From Phyto melanocephala (taxonomy: Eukaryota; Arthropoda; Insecta; Diptera; Rhinophoridae): a DNA stretch of 64,000 nt. Positions 20,201-32,187 of this stretch are shown in pieces; the first letter of the stretch is position 1, and each line of letters begins with the position of its first letter. The notes under the pieces were generated by a model. It worked only from the letters and a program-made list of their open reading frames with translations. It searched no databases and was not told where the DNA came from. The position numbers were made by a program, and so were the translations under genes. The DNA is taken from contig OW799234.1 in NCBI GenBank assembly GCA_941918925.1, positions 124,271,395 through 124,335,394 of the forward strand, read 5' to 3'.

Positions 20201-20788
20201 TATACCCTTCTCACATGTGTGCAAAAGAGTATATATCTGTTTGTCATTCCGTTTGTTATTTCCACAATATTAATTTTCGACTGAATAAAGTATACATATT
20301 CTGAATCCATAGATGATAATTGATTAAGCTAAGTTCGTTTATCCATCTGTCCGTATGTATGTATGTTGAAAACAACATGTATACTTCAAGCTCTTATCAG
20401 ATATGCTTTCGTGAATTTCGCTATTGCAAATTAGTTATGTAGGTATATTACGAGCTGAAGCATAAGCGAAAGAACAAGATTGCCTCTGTTGTTTACTCAA
20501 ACAAAGTCAGATTTTGTAGCTCTTATGGAACTGTTGTTACGTTTATCCTTAATATATACCTTTGGCAGCATTTGCGGAAAATCTTGGTTCAATTACCGAA
20601 AAAGATGTCGGCGAAAAAAATTTTTAGAAAAAAAAATGTTTAACAAAAGTTCAAATTATCGACTCCCTTAATAAGTTTAGGTCACAGTTGCAATATATAA
20701 TCGTTAGTTATGGTCATAACAAGATGGTACAGATTCTCTAAAGGGTATATAAGATACGACACAGTCGAATATAGCGCTCTTTCTTGTT
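20201..20788 (-). repeat. INE-1/DINE-like repeat, copy C5
   Basis: Reverse-complemented it starts AACAAGAAAGAGCGCTATAT followed by TCGACTGTGTCGTATC and ends at TATACCCTTCTCACATGTG on the plus strand. The Drosophila-like block AAAGTATACATATTCTGAAT is present. It lies only 83 bp from the TIR element. Confidence 0.65.
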
Positions 20789-20847
20789 GAAATTAGCATT
20801 TATATGTGTGATACCAAGCGCATTGTTATTCCGTCATACCAAGCGTA

Positions 20848-21793
20848 TTGTCATTCCGATCTCATAAAGTATATATTTTCTGAAAGCTTATAAATGGGGG
20901 AGTCGATTGAGCAATGTCTATCTGTCCGTGTTTAAGTCGAAATCAACTCTTAAAAGTCCCCGCATTTTCCACAGACATGTATGAGGTATCAATCTTTTGA
21001 AAATATACGGAAATGAATCGCTACTAAAATCCAGCTCAGTCGCCCCGTTACTTTCTGAGATATAAGCAAACAAACAAAATTTTTCAGCGATATATGTTTC
21101 TCATTAATAGATACAATAAGCCTCTTGGGGATATTTTTGCAAAATTTTGGACAAATCGATCACTAATCGGCAAAGTTATTCGTTTTAGTTTCATATATTT
21201 CAAAATAATTTTTTGGCATGCTAGTGACAACAAATTGTAAATTGTAGCCTCGGTAATTATTTCTGAGGAAAACTAACAAATCGTTTTTGAACTAACTGAG
21301 TTATAAGCTCTAAAATAAAACTTCGGTATTTTTTCAAAAACTTATAAACACAAACAGTTTTTTTCGGTTTCTAGCCAACCGAAAGTGTCAATACGTTCTT
21401 GACTTGGAGAATATACTGTAAACGTCGCATAATAAATTTATACATTGGTCAAATCTAGTAATAAAAAATGTATTCGCATCAACCACCTCAACCTCACTCA
21501 ATATTGGTATTGATTGAGAAGCACAGATGGCGTCCTAAAAAAATAGCTGATAGTTTTTTCTCAACCCCATTACAATGGGTATAAGATTAAAGTGCTTGAC
21601 TAGTCCTAGTTAACTATTCAATAATTCAAAATCACGAAGAATCATAAAATTAGAAATATTGAAGCAAAATGGTGTAACAATAAATATGAATGAAATCTAG
21701 GTTGCGATACAATGTGGTCAATATGTCTATATACATGATAGTGAAGGGTATTATCAGAATAGACAAGGCCAAATATAGCACTCTATCTTGTTT
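20848..21793 (-). repeat. INE-1/DINE-like repeat, copy C6
   Basis: It is on the minus strand, ending on the plus strand as CCAAATATAGCACTCTATCT followed by TGTTT. CATAAAGTATATATTTTCTG and the GAGTCGATTGAGCAATGTCT block are present. Its outer left edge contains a local duplication (TACCAAGCG-ATTGT-ATTCCG twice, 20813-20858), so that limit is approximate. Confidence 0.6.
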
Positions 21794-22639
21794 CAATAAT
21801 ATATATTTTGGGACCTTTTTTTTGCAATAAAAATGTTTATGATTTTACACCTATTTGGGTACTTTTTTCCTTCTTTGTCTTTGTACATAATATAACAAAA
21901 ATTTTGGCTATTTTTTTACGTTTATCTAAAATATCACAGAGACTGATTTTGTTCAAATAAACAAATATTTACTATTATGATTTTAATCAAACAATAAATT
22001 CATTCACTTTAGTTAAATTTTTTTTTGAATTTTTCTGTACTCTACTGCTGGTTCGAGTTTAGTTCAAAACAAAAAAAATTGACGCAATGAAAAACAACAC
22101 GTACTATGAAAGTGGGCGAAACTGCATGTTACAATAGATAATGAGTGAAGAAAAATACAACAATAAGACAAACAGTTTTAAATATTAATCTATCAATGCG
22201 TTCAGAATAAAAAAAATTGTTCCGATTTTACTTAGCCCACTGAAAACGGAGTAAATGAACTGTTCGGCTCATTTTGTTGAACAGTATTGTTTTGTTCAAT
22301 TTACTGAAGATAAACAAGAATTTTAAAACAGATGTACAAAAGTATTGGAATATTCGTTTTATTCTTTGTTTGATATCAAAATATAATTTTAATTTATATT
22401 TTACATATTTGAAATCAATTTTACAAATTTATTTTGGATTTGAAATAGTACTTTTTACTTTACAATATCACTCAAAATATTTATCACTTTTTAAATTAAT
22501 TTTTCTTAGGAAATTTATCTGAAATGGTTTTCAGTCATAAGTAGAATTTTGTTTAAAAAATTTTTCTTTCTATATAAAGTGCATTGTTTTTAAACTAAAA
22601 CTTTTACCAGTTGGTTGAAAAATTGTTACTTTTTTGCTT
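21794..22639. other. A+T-rich spacer, nothing recognised
   Basis: A T/A-rich frame at 22274-22522 is compositionally biased (mostly I, L, F, Y, K, N) and was not accepted as a gene. Confidence 0.4.
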
Positions 22640-22850
22640 ACGTGATAAGGTTGGTATTCTAACCGGTCACAACGTCCTAGGAATGTGCGCTAAGAAAATT
22701 AAACTCCCTTTAAATTACTGTTTAAGACGTTGTGATTGAAATTATACAATATCTCCTTTGTCACTTTGGTACTTTTAGGGCTTCGAAACTAGAGAGGAGC
22801 TCCCGGCTCCATATGTGAACATTAAAAGGGGCTAAGTACTACCGGAGTAA
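22640..22850 (+). pseudogene. 3' fragment of an RNase H-bearing LINE
   Basis: Around 22655 one frame reads ILTGHNVLGMCAKKIKLPLN followed by YCLRRCD, the ITGH segment and the first cysteines of the terminal finger. A second frame gives LLCHFGTFRASKLE, corresponding to the LLC-C-AL--R end of the finger. Stops and a frame change separate them. Only the last part of ORF2 remains. Confidence 0.6.
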
Positions 22851-25640
22851 ACAAGTTTGGTATTTTCTGTAAATATTGTAAGACTAATCTTTATGTGTTA
22901 TACCAGTTTCAAGTTTTGTAAAGGGGCAAGAATTGAACCCAAATCACAGGGGCTTTTTTTATTACCTTTAAAAATTAACAAATCGCTTTTAATGTACTTT
23001 AGGGTAATTCGGCACACTACAAAAAAAGTTAAGCTGGTCACCACCTGTGATTAGTGATAAAACGATTCAAGAATTATTATTTTTTGCTAAGCGCCATCTA
23101 ACAATAGTTACCTACGACGTTAGATTTCAGTTGTGACTTTCACAATCCCGATATCCATCCACTTTAATTAAACGAAAGAAAATCCGCTTAAATTTGATAC
23201 AAATTTTGCTTTAAAAGTAATTATTACTAGTCATAATCAAAGTAGTTACATACTTAAAAATAAACAAAAAGAGTTGCCATATATCGTAAGTCCTTAAAGA
23301 GATTTAAAAGAAAAATTCAAGAAATTAGAGTTTATAATTAATACGAGAAGATGCATTGTGACATAAAATCATTATCAAAACTTGAAATGAATTTAGTTTT
23401 TTTTTAATCTTTAACTTTCTACCTTTATTTCGTCGAGGTCGAAAGTAATGAGGAAATATGTTGACATCAAGTCAAATCTATTTGAATTTGGTTCAATTTT
23501 AAATACAGGTGTTTGGTTAATGGTACACCAACATGTTTTTGCTTTGCCGGTTCTATAACAAGGACCTCAAGAAAATCATTTTATGTAAAATTAAACAGCT
23601 TGAAAACTAAATATAACAGAAAGAGATGTAGTAAGAGGCGTTAATTCTCCTTAATCTGAGATGCGAAAGTAGTGCCTCTTGTAATTCGACTCTTATCCAT
23701 ACAAAATTGTTCACATTTTTTTTCATTTAGTTTCAAGTGAGTACTTAAACGTATGTTTTATTTTATTTATTTTTTTTTTCGAATTTAACGCGAGAACTAC
23801 TGCTGTGTCTTGACGCGATTTTTAATTGTGAATGTTGTTTTTTTTTTTCTTCGTAACATTCGTACGTAGAAAAACTTAAACTCAACTGAACATCACCTTC
23901 ACTCATCCGCATTCACTCGTTTGAATTTCTTATTGATGATGAATATTTCATTTATTCATTGTCGAGCGATACGTAACGAATTGCATTTAGTTGCGGTCAT
24001 CTGTGTTTTTTTTTTCCTTCATCGTCTTCATCATTTCAGTTTTATCGTCTCTTATATGTGGCAAAGGACGGTGGGGAGAGTGTAAACGAGTCCGTAAATT
24101 CCGTCTGTCTGTATGCCCGTATATCTTTTAAGTTTAAGCATTATCATTCACTAACGTTAATATTTAATACAAACATACATGTTGTAGATGTGTATAATGT
24201 ATTTGTGTGTGTGTTTTTTTTTTCTTCTTTACTTTTTTCTAACGTGTATAATTCTTTTGACATGTGTAAACAGTTCATCAAGTAGAAGATTTTATTAGGA
24301 GAACTTTTTTTGTTTTACAGTTTTCCTGTTTTTTTTTTTTTTTTTTGGTTTTTTCTTCTTAACAAGAAACTAAACCTGCTGAACTTTAAAGAATTAAAAT
24401 AATGATTTTAAGCAAAATTAAAATTTTAAATAAAAATTGTATTACATAAAATATTGTTTAAGAATATTCAAGAAACTAAGAAAAAATAATTAGAAAACAA
24501 TTTTAAATGCGCCAAAATTGTTAAATGCTTTTAATGGAAAGTTTTGATAAAAGGTTGACAAATTTTTAAGAATTTTTTATCAGTTTAATTTTGAATGTCT
24601 TTCATATCTTTTATCACCACAAAGCCATACATAACCCATGATTGTTATTTCAATTATAATACCAGAAATATTCTTGATTGTTATGTTATGTCACATTGAT
24701 TCAGCTACGACGGTCTGTATGTGGAAAACATTCTAACGTCTAAACTTGAATGCCGAACTTAATTTAATTCTCTCTAAATATTTAAAATTTTTACACGCAG
24801 TTTTGTATTAAAAACCACTTAGTTTAATCAAGATTAAAAACAAGTAATGAATGAAAAATTTATATTTTTTCAAAGTTAACAAGTTAAGAGTTTTCTCTAA
24901 CTTATCAACTACTAAATCAATTTAAATAAAATTTAGGAGAAATTTTTATCACTATTTGGTTCAGTAGTACAAATTTGCAAATCTGAATTTTGAAATTACT
25001 TAATTACGAAAGCGATTAGCGAAAAGTAAAATTCGTTTAAATTCCGTCAGTGTGTTACAGCAGCCTTGGCTTAATTATAAAAAAATTCAGTTAAGAAGAA
25101 AAGTATTGGGTTTTCATTAAGAGCGACGCATTTTATTGTTTTTTAAAATTAATACTAGTTAATTAGTTTTTCAAATGAAAGTACAATTGATGCCATTGTT
25201 TATGGTAAAAATGTTCGTCGCGCAAGCCCTGGAATGAGTGCGTAAAAGGGAGCACTCAAATCAACAGAATTACCAAAAATTTTGCACATGATGTTGTTCC
25301 GTAACTTTTCCAACATCAAAACTTACATCATCACGCCTAGCGTAGCGGTATCTAGCGTCTAGCATTTCAGTTGAAATGTTACATTTGAACACGAGCGTTA
25401 GTATCGTGACATACGCGGTAATGTTGACATATTTTGTTAAAATGCACTAAATAAAAACAAATATGGGAATCAAATCGCTAGATTTACCTAAAAATAGCTA
25501 AAATAGAATTACTTTTCAACAATTACAAAAGCAAAAAAACAACAGTTGTTCTGCAGCCAACTTCACTACATAACGTTCTGCTAAAACGCGCTATTTGGAT
25601 TTACGGCATACATTTTGTAAAGGAATAAGAAAAAAACATA
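22851..25640. other. Gene-poor A+T-rich stretch
   Basis: T homopolymers occur at 23398, 23838 and 24330. No repeat family or coding frame could be supported. The ORF at 24058-24285 ends in low-complexity F/S residues. Confidence 0.4.
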
Positions 25641-25971
25641 TAGGGTGAGCCAAAAGTCACCATGGGGTTCACTACGTTACATTTACTAAAAGTATTTACT
25701 GTTATTCTCATATAGGGTGCAAATGATGCAAGAAGTGCTATAATGGTAAATGGAGAGCGCTATCGGTTTATGATAGAACATTTTTTACGTCCTGCTATTA
25801 AAAATGGACCTGAGATGTGGTTTCAGCAGGATGTTTCTAGTGCGCGAAACGCAATGGCAGTACTAAGAAAAACTTTTAGAGAAAGCGAGTAGTTTCCAGG
25901 AATTCGAAATTTGTCGTTCGCATTTTTTGTCAGAACAAAACTGTTTGCGGTTATTTGCAGGAGCGATTATA

Positions 25972-26460
25972 AAGGGTCCGCCATTTAATGTTTTTTTTCA
26001 ACTAGGGCTTATTTCGGGAATGGTAACACTTAGCTCATGTCTGATTTGACAGATAATTAGTTTTATCCTTCCGCTGAACGAATATGATTGTGTATACGCT
26101 TGAACAACGCTGGGAAATATTGCGACATTACTTTGGCCGATTTTGCCAAAAAAATTATATTTTCAGATGAAGCACATTTTGATCTTGTCGGGTATGTAAA
26201 CAAGCAAAATTGTCGCATTTGGGCAAAGAAAACCCGCACGCATACATTGAAAAGCCGATACACCCAAAACGAGTCACTGTTTGGTGCGGATTTTGGTCTA
26301 GAGGCATAATTAGGCCATTTTTCTTCGAAAATGAGCATGGAGTGGCCGTAGTCAATGGCGAGCATATTGGTTTCAACAGGACGGCGCTACGTGCCACACA
26401 GCCGAAGCTACACTTTTTTTATAGCATTTTCAAAACAAAAAAATTATTTGGCGGACCCTT
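25972..26460 (+). mobile_element. Mariner-like element B, 489 bp, nested in element A
   Basis: The left AAGGGTCCGCCATTTAATG and the right, inverted AAGGGTCCGCCAAATAATT, are flanked by TA on both sides (25970-25971 and 26461-26462). It is an internally deleted derivative: the ends and pieces of transposase are kept. Confidence 0.85.
26088..26440 (+). pseudogene. Transposase remnant of element B
   Basis: KIIFSDEAHFDLVGYVNKQN at about 26150 carries the first catalytic aspartate. In the next frame KRVTVWCGFWSRGIIRPFFF follows, ending ENEHGVAVVNGEH. In a third frame FQQDGATCHTAEATL (about 26374) carries the second aspartate. The third is deleted. Two frame changes and the loss of the C-terminus make it inactive. 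Confidence 0.75.
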
Positions 26461-26540
26461 TATATGGACAAGCCTGAGATAATCCTTAAACTTATAGAAA
26501 GTCCAGCTCTACAGCCACAAATTTTAAAAAGCTTAAAACG

Positions 26541-28993
26541 GGGCTCATTTAGCTGAGATTATTTTCAATATTTAAGGCAGAATTGGTTCGTACTTGCTCT
26601 GCTGTTACGAATCAGCTGTTCTGTTACTGTTTACTTTGAAATCCGTATGTGTGTTGTGTTACTCCTTTTTCTTACTATTCTGTTGCGGACATTTCTGTAA
26701 AAATATATTTTAACGTAAAGCGAAAACCATTGTTACGTATAAAAAACAAACGGCTGTTTACAGATAAAGTCTGGCAATACAAATTGCCTTTTTTAATACG
26801 AAAATACGAACTTTGCCGAGTTAAATATACAAAAACAAAACCATTATGTTGAAGCTCCATAACACCTAAGGTCAAAGCGGCGAGCTGGTCTTAAAAATAA
26901 TGCCGCCGGCATTAAAACTGTATTAAACAGTTACGGCGTTATTCTTAACAGAAAACTTTGTGATAGGTACTTACACATAGAAAAGTTAGAAGCTCGTAAG
27001 TTAGCACATAGTTTCTTGTTATGAATAACGTTGTTATTTTTTTCAGATAATTAAGTGTTTCGTGTAGCATTCAGTATGCTCACTTGTTGCTTTTGATGAA
27101 ACCATTGGCCCACAAGAGAGCTTCGTCCTAAATAGTCGTAAAAGTACGCAACTTAGTGGCGATATTGAAGAATGTACCTCTCCATAGCACAAACTACAAT
27201 TTCAAACTGTGAAAGTTGCGAAGCCATTAAATGTTAAAAACAAAATTTGGCGTACCTACTGAAAACCCCATAGTTAAGTATAGAACATTTAAAAAAAATC
27301 AAAAATTTTTTTTTTATTAATTTCAAACTATTGACTAATGTAAGCACAATAAAGCATTCTAGCTTGTGTGTTGTTTCACTTTATTAAGCACCTATTTTAC
27401 GTATTTTGTTACTCTGTTACTAGTCACTGTCTTCACTCTTCATTGTAAAATTATAATTTATGACGAGAAAAAGTAGAAAACCATTCAAAAGTTTTATTTT
27501 TATTGATCTTTAAGGATGTTTAACAAAAGTCAATAATTTTATAAATTTAACTATTTTAGCCAATACAGAACAGAAGGCCCGTCTCTATGTCTATGTATTT
27601 ACATATGAGTTAAATATTTGAATATCCCAGCAAAAAAAAAATAAACTTTATGACTTTAACAAGACAAACAGAAGGCGTTGTAATGTTGAAATGTTTAAAG
27701 TTGTAAAAATATAAAGAAAGACTGCATCTCAAAAAAAAAAAATATAAGAAGAAAACATAAATTTTAAAAGCTATTCAACTCTAGCAAAAAGTGTTACTGA
27801 AAAGCCATAAAAAAGCAGCGAAATGTTTTTTAAAGCTTTCAAAGACATGATCGATTTTATTACTCGTACTATATACTTCCTAGATGGCTAAACTACTCTT
27901 GTAAACAAAAAATATGTGTTAACTGCCGTTTTTCTTTACAGATTTCCAAAAGGATTTATTAGTAAATAGATGGCCGAACGTGTGTTTTAAGCCTCAAATA
28001 GAACAAAAACTTAGCCTTAAGCTAGGATTTTTGTTTCCCTGTCTCTTTCTCTCATTCTTTTTCAATCAGTTCTTTGTTGTAAAATGTTGAAAAAGATTTT
28101 ATTTTTTTTGTTTTTGTATCGAATTGTGTTAAATGCAAAACAATATTGTTTGACTGTGCTGCCATTAAGTTAAACCTAAAATAGGCCTGCTGACTGTAAT
28201 GCTACTGCCTCAAACATTGACTAACTGCTTGCCTGCCTGCCTGCTGCTGCATTCATCTTTTGTTGCCTCTTAAGCGAACACACATTAAAATTTTCTTAGC
28301 ATTTATTTATTCGACAAGAGGAAAAGCAATAGAAAAGCGATCATTGTTCTGTTTTAAATCTGAATGGGATTTTTTCTTCTTCTTCTTCTTCTTTTTTGTA
28401 GTTGTTTTACATGACACATGTATTGTTGTAAACAAGTTTATGGATTCATATTTCTTTTGGTAAACCACATGAGATTAAATAGGTTTTACTTAGAGATTTA
28501 ATAGATTTAAATTTTAGCCACTGGATTTTGTTAAGGGAATTAGTAGGTGCAAATAAATTCTATGCTCTAGAAAGTCAACCTTCTTCTATTTGTATAGAAA
28601 ATGTAGAAAAAATTTTTTTTTCTTAAAATAAATAATTTACTACAAAATTCTTTATACCTAGAGACATTATTTTATATGCTTCATAATTAGAGATATTGAC
28701 GAAAATTATTTTTAAATAAAAATTATTGGTACCATTGTGAAAGTGGTGAATTTATTGGAAATTTTCAACAAATTCTTAATCCAAAAAATTTTTATATTTA
28801 AAATTAGTTGGTGTAGTCCTAAGTATTGCATTGTCATAATGCCATAATTTGGCAAAAATTTTAAAATTATAAGAATTTATTATATTGCTTATTAAAATTA
28901 AAAAAAAATATATAAAATTTTGAACATACGACACTTAAGACACGTTTTGAATTCACCAAATATGTTTCTATATATTATGTACATTAATAAGGA
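26541..28993. other. Gene-poor spacer
   Basis: A TTC microsatellite lies at 28376-28395 and a TGCC-type run at 28230-28250. Two overlapping open frames on opposite strands at 26649-26875 have no recognisable content. Nothing else supported. Confidence 0.4.
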
Positions 28994-29440
28994 CTAGCTG
29001 AACCCGGACTACTTCGCAGGTCCCCAAAAAGTTTTATGCTATTTATAAAAATCTCTGGATCAAGCAAGGCAATCCTCAATTTGGAAGCAAACTGTGAACA
29101 GCAAATGTAAAACAAACAAAAAATAAAACGATTATCTTTTAAACGGGATTTTAAGTTGTAACACTCTCTCTCTCACTCTCTTTCTCTGTTTTGTTTTTTA
29201 TATCATACATATAAAACATTCTTTTTACAAAAACAATTTGTATCAACATGCATTATGTACTTTGTTTTTTGTTTTCTTGCTTGCATATGGTATGCTTATG
29301 GGTTTGTAGCAACTTCAAATGTTTATAGCTCCTTAACTACTGAACCGATTTTAATGGCATCTGAATTATAAACATCTTCCACCAGAAAATTTCTTTCAAA
29401 TGGTATAGTTTTTTTTTTATTATTAAAACGAAAAATATAT
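28994..29440 (-). mobile_element. Helitron-like non-autonomous element
   Basis: On the minus strand it ends in GACCTGCGAAGTAGTCCGGG followed by TTCAGCTAG and T, a hairpin-capable GC-rich 3' end with CTAG. The interior holds the phrase TGAACCGATTTTAATGGCAT, typical of such elements. The 5' TC end was not located, so the right limit is a guess. Confidence 0.45.
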
Positions 29441-29985
29441 ATTTATATTTACATATATTTATATAAGATAAATAATTTTTATACATTCCTGTGAAGTTTT
29501 TACAAAACATCGGGGTGAGAAAATGTTAAAGTTCCTGAATCATAAGATCATAAATTTTTAAGGCGCTATATTTGCACTAATCGGCATCTATCTAGGTATT
29601 AAATTAAGAGAGATATCCCTTTAGAAAGGTTACAACTAATTTAATTCAAAATATTTTTTTAACTCCTTTGTGTTTTCCTAATAAATAAAAAAATTTATTT
29701 ACAATTTTCTGTCAAGAATACACAAAAATTCAAACACAATCAATGAATTAATAACAGGGTCCCTCAACCAAAATTGTTTTGATTTTTGCTCGTTTCTGTT
29801 TTTTTTTTTTGTTGGCTTTTCTGTAATATTTAAAAATTCGAAATAACTTGTGTAAGAAAGTTTGCGAAAGTGTTGGCCAAATTACTTCCGAATTACATAA
29901 AATAATTCGCTCTTAAAATATTTGACTCACAAGTGACATTGTGTCTCGTGATATTTTGTAAGCAGTGGCTACATCCTACCAGATC
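29441..29985. other. A+T-rich spacer, possible element start at 29756
   Basis: CAGGGTCCCTCAACCAAAAT at 29756 looks like a mariner-type terminal repeat and may be the left end of the element whose minus-strand transposase remains follow, but no partner end was found. Confidence 0.3.
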
Positions 29986-30385
29986 CTGAGTCAGTTTTCT
30001 AGAGCAGGACGTTAAAATATATCCATCATAAAACCATAACGCTCTCTATTTACCGTTATAGCACTTATTTCTTCATTTTCGAAGAAGTAAGGTTCAGTGA
30101 TATTTTTCGCTGTAATGTCATGATGAACACCTAATTGAGTGCAATTGGCCATGATGAATGACTATTGGATTTTCAAGTGAAAATGAGCTTCATCACTTAT
30201 AATAAAGTTATTATTAAAGTTGATTTCAGTTCTGGCAACTGTTTGAAATTTAATTGCAACATTTAGACGTTGCCGATTATCTGCGGGTTTTAATTCTTCC
30301 AACAATTTCAACTTGTATGATAATAACAGTAAACCTTTTTTAAAATACGCCGGCCGTAGTGACGAACAAGGCATTCCTATATTCT
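29986..30385 (-). pseudogene. Mariner-like transposase fragment, N-terminal half
   Basis: The minus-strand frame from 30374 reads SYKLKLLEELKPADNRQRLN and then NNFIISDEAHFHLKI, holding the first catalytic aspartate. Further 3' another frame gives ITEPYFFENEEISAITVNRE and RYGFMMDIF. The second and third aspartates are absent. Stops are present. It is a separate copy from the fragment at 31180-31760. Confidence 0.7.
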
Positions 30386-31179
30386 TAGTTTTTAATTTTT
30401 TTTTATTCTATTTTTATAAAGTTTACGTTATAGTTCTCGTATCATAATCGCCATTGACATTTACAAAGTTTGTGTTACAATGTTTCATATTCTTCCAAAC
30501 ATTTTGTCCTATTCGGGATGCAGGACTTCTCAACTCTGTGTGACCATTTATAAGTTTAAGAATTTCTTTCGTTGTCTTGAGATTGGGGTTTTTAATAGCA
30601 TGTCCGTAATTTTACCGACATCAGAAATCCAGACGTATTCCACCATGGCCAAAGCTCAAAGTATATTTCTGAACCTCTTAAATGTTCAAGCGTTTCTTCA
30701 ATTATTCGATTTTAAACAATTTGTCGGCATTCTTATTTCCGATTCAGTAAATAAAACAGAAAATCTTTGTATTTGCTCAAATTATAGAAACTTATTCCAG
30801 TTCACTCACAAGTTTCCGGTATAAAATCGGTAAAAAAAATCGATACCTTAGATACTCCTCACTTTAGCTACTTACGTTAATTACGAGCCATTCGCCCAAT
30901 ACCATCTTCATTACCATGCTTCACCTGTATTTCGATTGGTAAAACTTATAGTTGGGTATCATTTTGGACGTGGTTTTCATTGCATCGCAGGCACTTTCTA
31001 AGAAATGTCTTTGAATTTTTGAAGAAGTTTTATCTTAGCTTTTTACTCTGAGGATATAAATCAGCTTTAAAGTTGTGGATTAGCTCTAATTATTTGTATT
31101 TAACAGCAACCTACAAGAGAGGGTTTAAAGTTCTCAAATTGCAGCACAGAGACTACCAACGGGTCACGTTAAGGCGGCT
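30386..31179. other. Spacer between two mariner-like fragments
   Basis: A plus-strand frame of 114 codons at 30480-30824 has no recognisable family and no supporting splice or promoter signals, and it lies between transposon remains. No other feature supported. Confidence 0.3.
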
Positions 31180-31760
31180 ATTAATACGATTAACCAACTT
31201 AGAGGACAAGAGATTAGTTATTTGAAAATCTGTGTGACATGCTCCATAAACCTGCGTTACATGTTCCATTATCCTGCTGAAGCCAATAATAATCCAAGTT
31301 TATAGCCTTCAACCATTTAACCAATAATAGCTTGGTAATTATGGCTCGGACGACCTCGCCTTTGACTGAAATGGTATTTCTAGTAGCTTTTTTCGAAAAA
31401 TTGCCCACCAACAAGATTCACACTAAACTGTTTCTTTCAGTGGCTGTATTGGATTTTTAAAACTGACATGGGGGTTTTCCAATACCCAAATTTTTTTGTG
31501 AGCATTACCAACCAAATAAAAATTAATCTTATCAGAAAGGATAATTTTTCAAATTTTTTGTTACATTGAAGCTTTTGTGAATCTTTCTGTGAATTTTTCA
31601 TCATCCTGGTACAGGAACTTCTTATTATTTGAGATCGATACGAATTTATGTTTTTGGATTGCCTTGCACACGTTCTGCCATAGTAGCTATACATTCGTCA
31701 GTACACATTGCACGATGACAAAAACCATAGATGTTGTTTGCTAGCAAGACAGTCTAACAA
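31180..31760 (-). pseudogene. Mariner-like transposase fragment, second copy
   Basis: On the minus strand one frame contains KFEKLSFLIRLIFIWLVMLT where an alternative frame gives FYLVGNAHKKIW (the D-H-F-L-G-V-K region, first aspartate mutated or frame-shifted). From about 31297 the frame YYWLQQDNGTCNAGLWSMSH carries the second aspartate region. There are several frameshifts. No terminal repeats were identified. Confidence 0.6.
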
Positions 31761-31956
31761 ACTTTCGCACAGCACTCGCAGTTTGGGTTAACAATTTTTT
31801 ATCTAAAGTTATTTAAAAATATGGGGGGATAACCTCTTGTTTTAAATGATTTTATGAAATATAAAGGACATTTGGAAAATTAAATGCTTGAGATTGTAAT
31901 GAGTTGAGTCAGCAGTTTTCGACCATCTTGCAATTGTGTAGGTCAAACGACAACCC

Positions 31957-31969
31957 AACATGTAACAAT
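31957..31969. repeat. Target site duplication of SINE S2, left copy
   Basis: AACATGTAACAAT here and AACATGTAATAAT at 32188-32200 differ by one base. Confidence 0.75.
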
Positions 31970-32187
31970 GGTAGGTAGGTAGGTAAGGCTGGTGCAAAGT
32001 TACCCTTACAACCTCGCCCGGAGACCATTACGGTCCATTGCAACGCCTTAATATAGAATAAAGAGAAGAATAGAATAAGAATAGAACTAGTTAGAATAGA
32101 AGAGAAAGAGAAGCAGACCAGTCCAGAGTCTCCGGCGGGAATCGAACCCGCAACCCCCAAACTACTGACTGGTTCACCGGAGCACCA
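31970..32187 (-). repeat. tRNA-derived SINE, copy S2
   Basis: Minus-strand order: GGTGCTCCGGTGAACCAGTC (A-box-like), TTGCGGGTTCGATTCCCGCC (B box exact), T/C-rich body, GGCGTTGCAATGGACCGTAA, and a TACC tail at 31971-31986. It is flanked by a 13-bp duplication with one mismatch. A plausible internal RNA polymerase III promoter is retained. Confidence 0.88.

Larger units (their letters stand above)
25641..26540 (+). mobile_element. Mariner-like element A, split by a second element
   Basis: The left end TAGGGTGAGCCAAAAGTCAC after TA matches the mariner-like element at 10442. Transposase remains are EMWFQQDVSSARNAMAVLRK at about 25810 and LQERL at about 25955. After the nested element at 25972-26460 the coding text resumes as YMDKPEIILKLIESP (26461 onward). 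The right inverted end was not found, so the outer limit is approximate. Confidence 0.7.

Noticed and set aside
30480..30824. 114-codon plus-strand ORF
   Set aside because: No family, start context, promoter or splice signals, and it lies between decayed mariner pieces. Left as unassigned DNA.
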